A stretch of DNA of 64,000 nt from Morchella semilibera (taxonomy: Eukaryota; Ascomycota; Pezizomycetes; Pezizales; Morchellaceae): positions 1,388,530 through 1,452,529 of the forward strand of contig CM018605.1 of NCBI GenBank assembly GCA_009192285.1, written 5' to 3'. Under the pieces are notes generated by a model that saw only the letters and a program-made list of their open reading frames with translations, ran no database searches and was not told where the DNA came from. The position numbers and the translations under genes were made by a program. The number at the start of each line of letters is the position of its first letter. The first letter of the stretch is position 1. Below are positions 60,501 through 64,000 of this stretch, one piece after another.

Positions 60501-63500
60501 CCACTCGGTACACCTACTGTCCAGCATAGGTATACTTGATGGGGCAGATCTTGTTGGCCTGCGTCGACGAATGAATACCTTTCTATACTTATCTTTACAT
60601 ATCCCAACATTATTCTATGGGGTATAAAATTCAACAGGAGTGTATAGAAATTAAACAATGAATTACTAATGCTTTAGGTGTCGTGTCGGGAAGCGTGATA
60701 CGATACGATAAGCTGTTATCGGCTAGAGAATTCAACACCTCATATCGGACTCAACAAGAATAGTTTACAATTGATGGATTAACAGCAGTCTACAAATACC
60801 AAATCATTGTACTACAACGGCGCACGTGCATTGCCTATAGTATGTAGTGGTGAGAGGATTAGGTACATACGTAACCGTCTAAAAATGGCCATCTAAGCTT
60901 AAACTAAGACAGAAAGTTAAGATCAAGTTCGAATCGAATATATTTCTTCCAATATATGACCGTCTTCGGTCAAGTCCAGCTATGCGAGGTAAACCACGGG
61001 TACGCTTACCATATCCTCATGTTTTTTTGAACATGGAATTCGCAGTCACCACCGGTCTCTAGATCTTGGAGTGATCTAGCCTCGAGATAAGTCAATCAAT
61101 CTAGCAATGGTAGATAATATATTTCTTTCTCAACATATTCCGGGTCTTCACGAATTCAAGCATCTGGAGGAGCTTTCCTGTACCACTCCTCCCTACGTGG
61201 ATCTAAAACACGTCTATCAGCGGTGAAGAGTGACATCGTTGTAATTATAATGTATTGTGAGGGTAGATTCCAATTGGCAGTAGCAATCCATCGATACATA
61301 CACCCAGGCCGGTTGACCAATCCGGCGGGTGAAACATAATTCCCGAATCCCATGACACCGTCTCGAATAATCATTTGCTTTTCACCACGTGAATGGGGAT
61401 CACTATTTCGTAATGAACAATCCGTTACTATGTACCTACATGTACTTTATTACACAGTGCTCTGGCTATTGACGGATGCAGTCATCAATGAAGCGGAGGT
61501 GGGCGTTGGGCTAATTTTAGAGATAGCCAATCGATTTTGAAGGTTTCTATGAACCTAACCTCTTATTGATCGGGGAGCTCTTCGTGAAACATGACCAATT
61601 TATCTCATGTGTAGTTGACAATTTTCGGGTTTCCGTCCGATTGGATGTCGAGTGATATATTATGTTACTGACATAATTCTGCGTCCACCCAGCGGAATCG
61701 AAACCTTGGGTTTCTGCCCACTATTTCTTCTTTAACTACCCGAAATAAAAAGTAGGCGGATCAATCAAGCAAGGTCCCAGGCCGCTTAACTCCAAAAAAA
61801 GGGTAAGAAAAACGGTAAACACGCAGATGAACATGGTTCGAGGGGTGCAAATCTTTGCATTTGCAGAATGACACGTTTAACGTTTGGATTCTCATGTTCC
61901 ACACACACAGTCAGCATTATCAACATCGTCATAGAAATACAATGTACCCACTCTCCACTATTTCATCTTTTAGGGTCTCAATTGAACCCCGTGGGAGCCT
62001 AAGCTCGTCACCAGAGACGCCCTCATGAGGGCCTTCTTCATCATCACCAACATCACAGACACCATTGCACAATGCTTTAGACAAGCTCTATCAATTCTAG
62101 CTGCTTCCTTTGCCGTTAATTAAGGTTAGACTTATGCGATTTGGACTCTCGTCATGTCACTCTTGATCAAGGAACCAATTATAGATATCGTTGTGTTACA
62201 ATATGTACTCTACTCTACCAACGTCATAACAGGAAAAGCCCCGCCCACATACATGGACGAAACCTGATATAAAAAGGCTCCTCAGGTTTTATTGTACCGT
62301 CAAATCGGAACCATAGTAGAGCTTCGTTGGTGTTTCGGGATCTAAGTAGCTAGGTCTACACCAAGGTTCCCTCTCCCTCTGAATTCCCCCCACAGCATCC
62401 TTTCTAGGACTGCGCACTGTTCATGTAGAGGACCCCAATATTCTACAATACGACGTTGAATTAAGGTGTAAGACACAAGACCCCTCTCGCATGTGCAAGC
62501 ATGTTGGCTCGAGCTCCCTCTCCTAACTAGGAGCTCCTCCTGGCCAAGTTAGAAATACAGCTGGAATAATTACTCAGCTTTGATGGTGAAATTCGACAAC
62601 TTACATAGTAGTCTGATATACAATTCTTTATTTCAACATCTAATCACGATCTTCGTGATACTACCTCAAATCAACCTTCCTTTCCGGCTGCCTAACGACA
62701 GACCTGAGCAATGCTGATGTGTCCTCATCCTGAAAAAAGAAAAAGGAGAATATGTAGTTGAACTGGTCACATAAGTAACTAGATGGTTTCACGATAACTG
62801 CCGGCCTCCTGAAAGGACGGCGGCATTCATTCGAGGCCTATTGGATTATGAGACGCTTCATAGAATCGGTCAGCTGCCCCCCTGAATGGAGCATTCTACA
62901 ATACTCAGCAGCTCATATTTTAATTTTGAAACACTATGGCAATGTCGGTCAATGTCCTGGAGTACTCCGAAAGAAGGGCTCCGTCGAGGTATAGATAGGC
63001 ACCTCACTGAGGAAATTGAGCTATAGATTCCAACCATTTGTCTTTACAGTTTTCATGACTTTGATTAGGCCGATGGCCCTGTTGAGATGTCGTGTTACTT
63101 CCGTGGTGACGACTGGATGCATGGAAATATATGTATCGAGACCTAGGAATCTTTACAAGAAGCTACAATCGGGTTAATGCACTTTCGCCATGCATCAATT
63201 ATACATAGTACACTTTCATTCTTGACTGGCGACTGGATCACGAGGTTGGTGGCTAGAGATTCGTTGGACTAGGCCCGCAGAATCTAGGAGGTACGGTACA
63301 TTGCTTTGAAGTATGTACGCAGAGGGCAACGGGGTGGGAGAAGAGTTTAGGGTAACTAAGGAAGGATGGGAGGGAAGGACACACAGGATGCTGTTTTCCA
63401 AACCGCTGTCGCCGTCTCGTTGGCTACGAATCAGAGGTGAGAGGTCAGACTTGTGGAGAGTACTGCAGTACTGACTAACCGACATGTCTTATTACCTAAT

Positions 63501-64000
63501 TGGGAACGACGGGATAAGCCACAACTTACAACTTACAACTTACAGAGGCTTCTTCTGTTCGTTCGTTACGTCTTTTTCTTCGACGGTCTCTGTGCAGGGA
63601 CTCTAGGTATGTAGTACTCTAGCTCAGGCCTAGATCCCTTTCAATGTTAACGGGAATTGGAGTAAATCAGCAGAGTATCACACCCGTAGGTAGAGAGTAT
63701 TATGCATATATGTACCCCGCAAGAAAATTCACCCTATTAGGTTGACTCTGGGAAATATCCAACATTTTTGGGTGGGAGGCATGGGTGGGTGACTTTTGAG
63801 GTATTTTATTTCCCTCGTCTGTGGCCTGTTAGTGTGATTTTTTCAAGCCAGGGATGGATATGAGATAGCCAGAAAGAAGTCCGTGTACTGACTAGGGTTA
63901 TTTTTTTTTCAAAGGGACCTTCATGGAATTTCTGCAAGCTACCAATATTTTGGTTGTGGTATACTGGTAGAGCGAAGTTTGGGGGAAAGGGTCTGGATGA
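57564..64000. other. 6.4 kb gene-free region
   Basis: No convincing protein gene on either strand. A short open frame at 58657-58914 is Ser/Arg/Gly-rich and unrecognised. The region holds a tRNA-like element (58258-58335), four TACATGTA palindromes (58131, 58437, 59723, 61437) and otherwise anonymous, moderately AT-rich DNA. Confidence 0.55.
58258..58335 (-). other. tRNA-like / SINE-like Pol III element
   Basis: On the minus strand, A-box-like TGGAGTAGTGG (58329-58319) is followed by CCCCA/TGGGG arms and a T-arm with perfect GTGGG/CCCAC stem around TTCCATC; the B-box-like GGGTTCCATCC is at 58296-58286. A nine-T run follows at 58266-58258. The acceptor ends do not pair properly and the anticodon loop would have eight bases, so a functional tRNA is doubtful. 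Confidence 0.45.

Overview
The window looks like nuclear DNA of a filamentous ascomycete (Pezizomycotina; class not determined). Genes carry short GT-AG introns of mostly 40-90 bp with CTAAC/CTGAC-like branch points. Proteins match fungal families (Zn2Cys6 regulator, Rua1/DUF4451 regulator, NACHT-ankyrin STAND receptor, Fot1-like transposase). Intergenic DNA is rich in microsatellites and poly-C/poly-A runs. I place twelve host protein genes and one transposase gene, with exons checked by hand for splice sites and reading phase.

Layout. 1-14,350 is gene-dense: USO1 (3' part) and OST1 converge, then VAM7 and a SIP3/LAM-type BAR-PH-GRAM-VASt gene diverge. 14,351-25,375 is gene-poor and holds a Pol III-like element, a small inverted repeat and a complete-looking 2.2 kb pogo/Fot1-type DNA transposon (17,325-19,544). 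25,376-32,974 has a Rua1-type regulator and a TPR-DnaJ co-chaperone on +, then ARV1 on -. 32,975-37,480 shows no gene. 37,481-43,617 carries SEC20, a small unnamed gene and an alpha/beta hydrolase, all on -. 45,701-52,785 carries a Zn2Cys6 transcription factor and the mitochondrial m-AAA protease subunit YTA12, both on +. 53,784-57,563 has two 84 bp hairpin MITEs just upstream of a NACHT-ankyrin (NLR-like) gene. 57,564-64,000 has no convincing gene.

Function. Six of the twelve host genes serve the secretory, vacuolar or sterol-transport systems (USO1, OST1, VAM7, SIP3-like, ARV1, SEC20). This may be coincidence.

Main cautions and signals. Five conserved genes each need a single-base change to keep frame, four of them at or beside homopolymer runs, which suggests base-calling errors. 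The palindrome TACATGTA occurs at least 19 times, always outside exons, against about one expected. The paired MITEs next to an NLR gene and the intact-looking transposon are the best candidates for recent genome dynamics.
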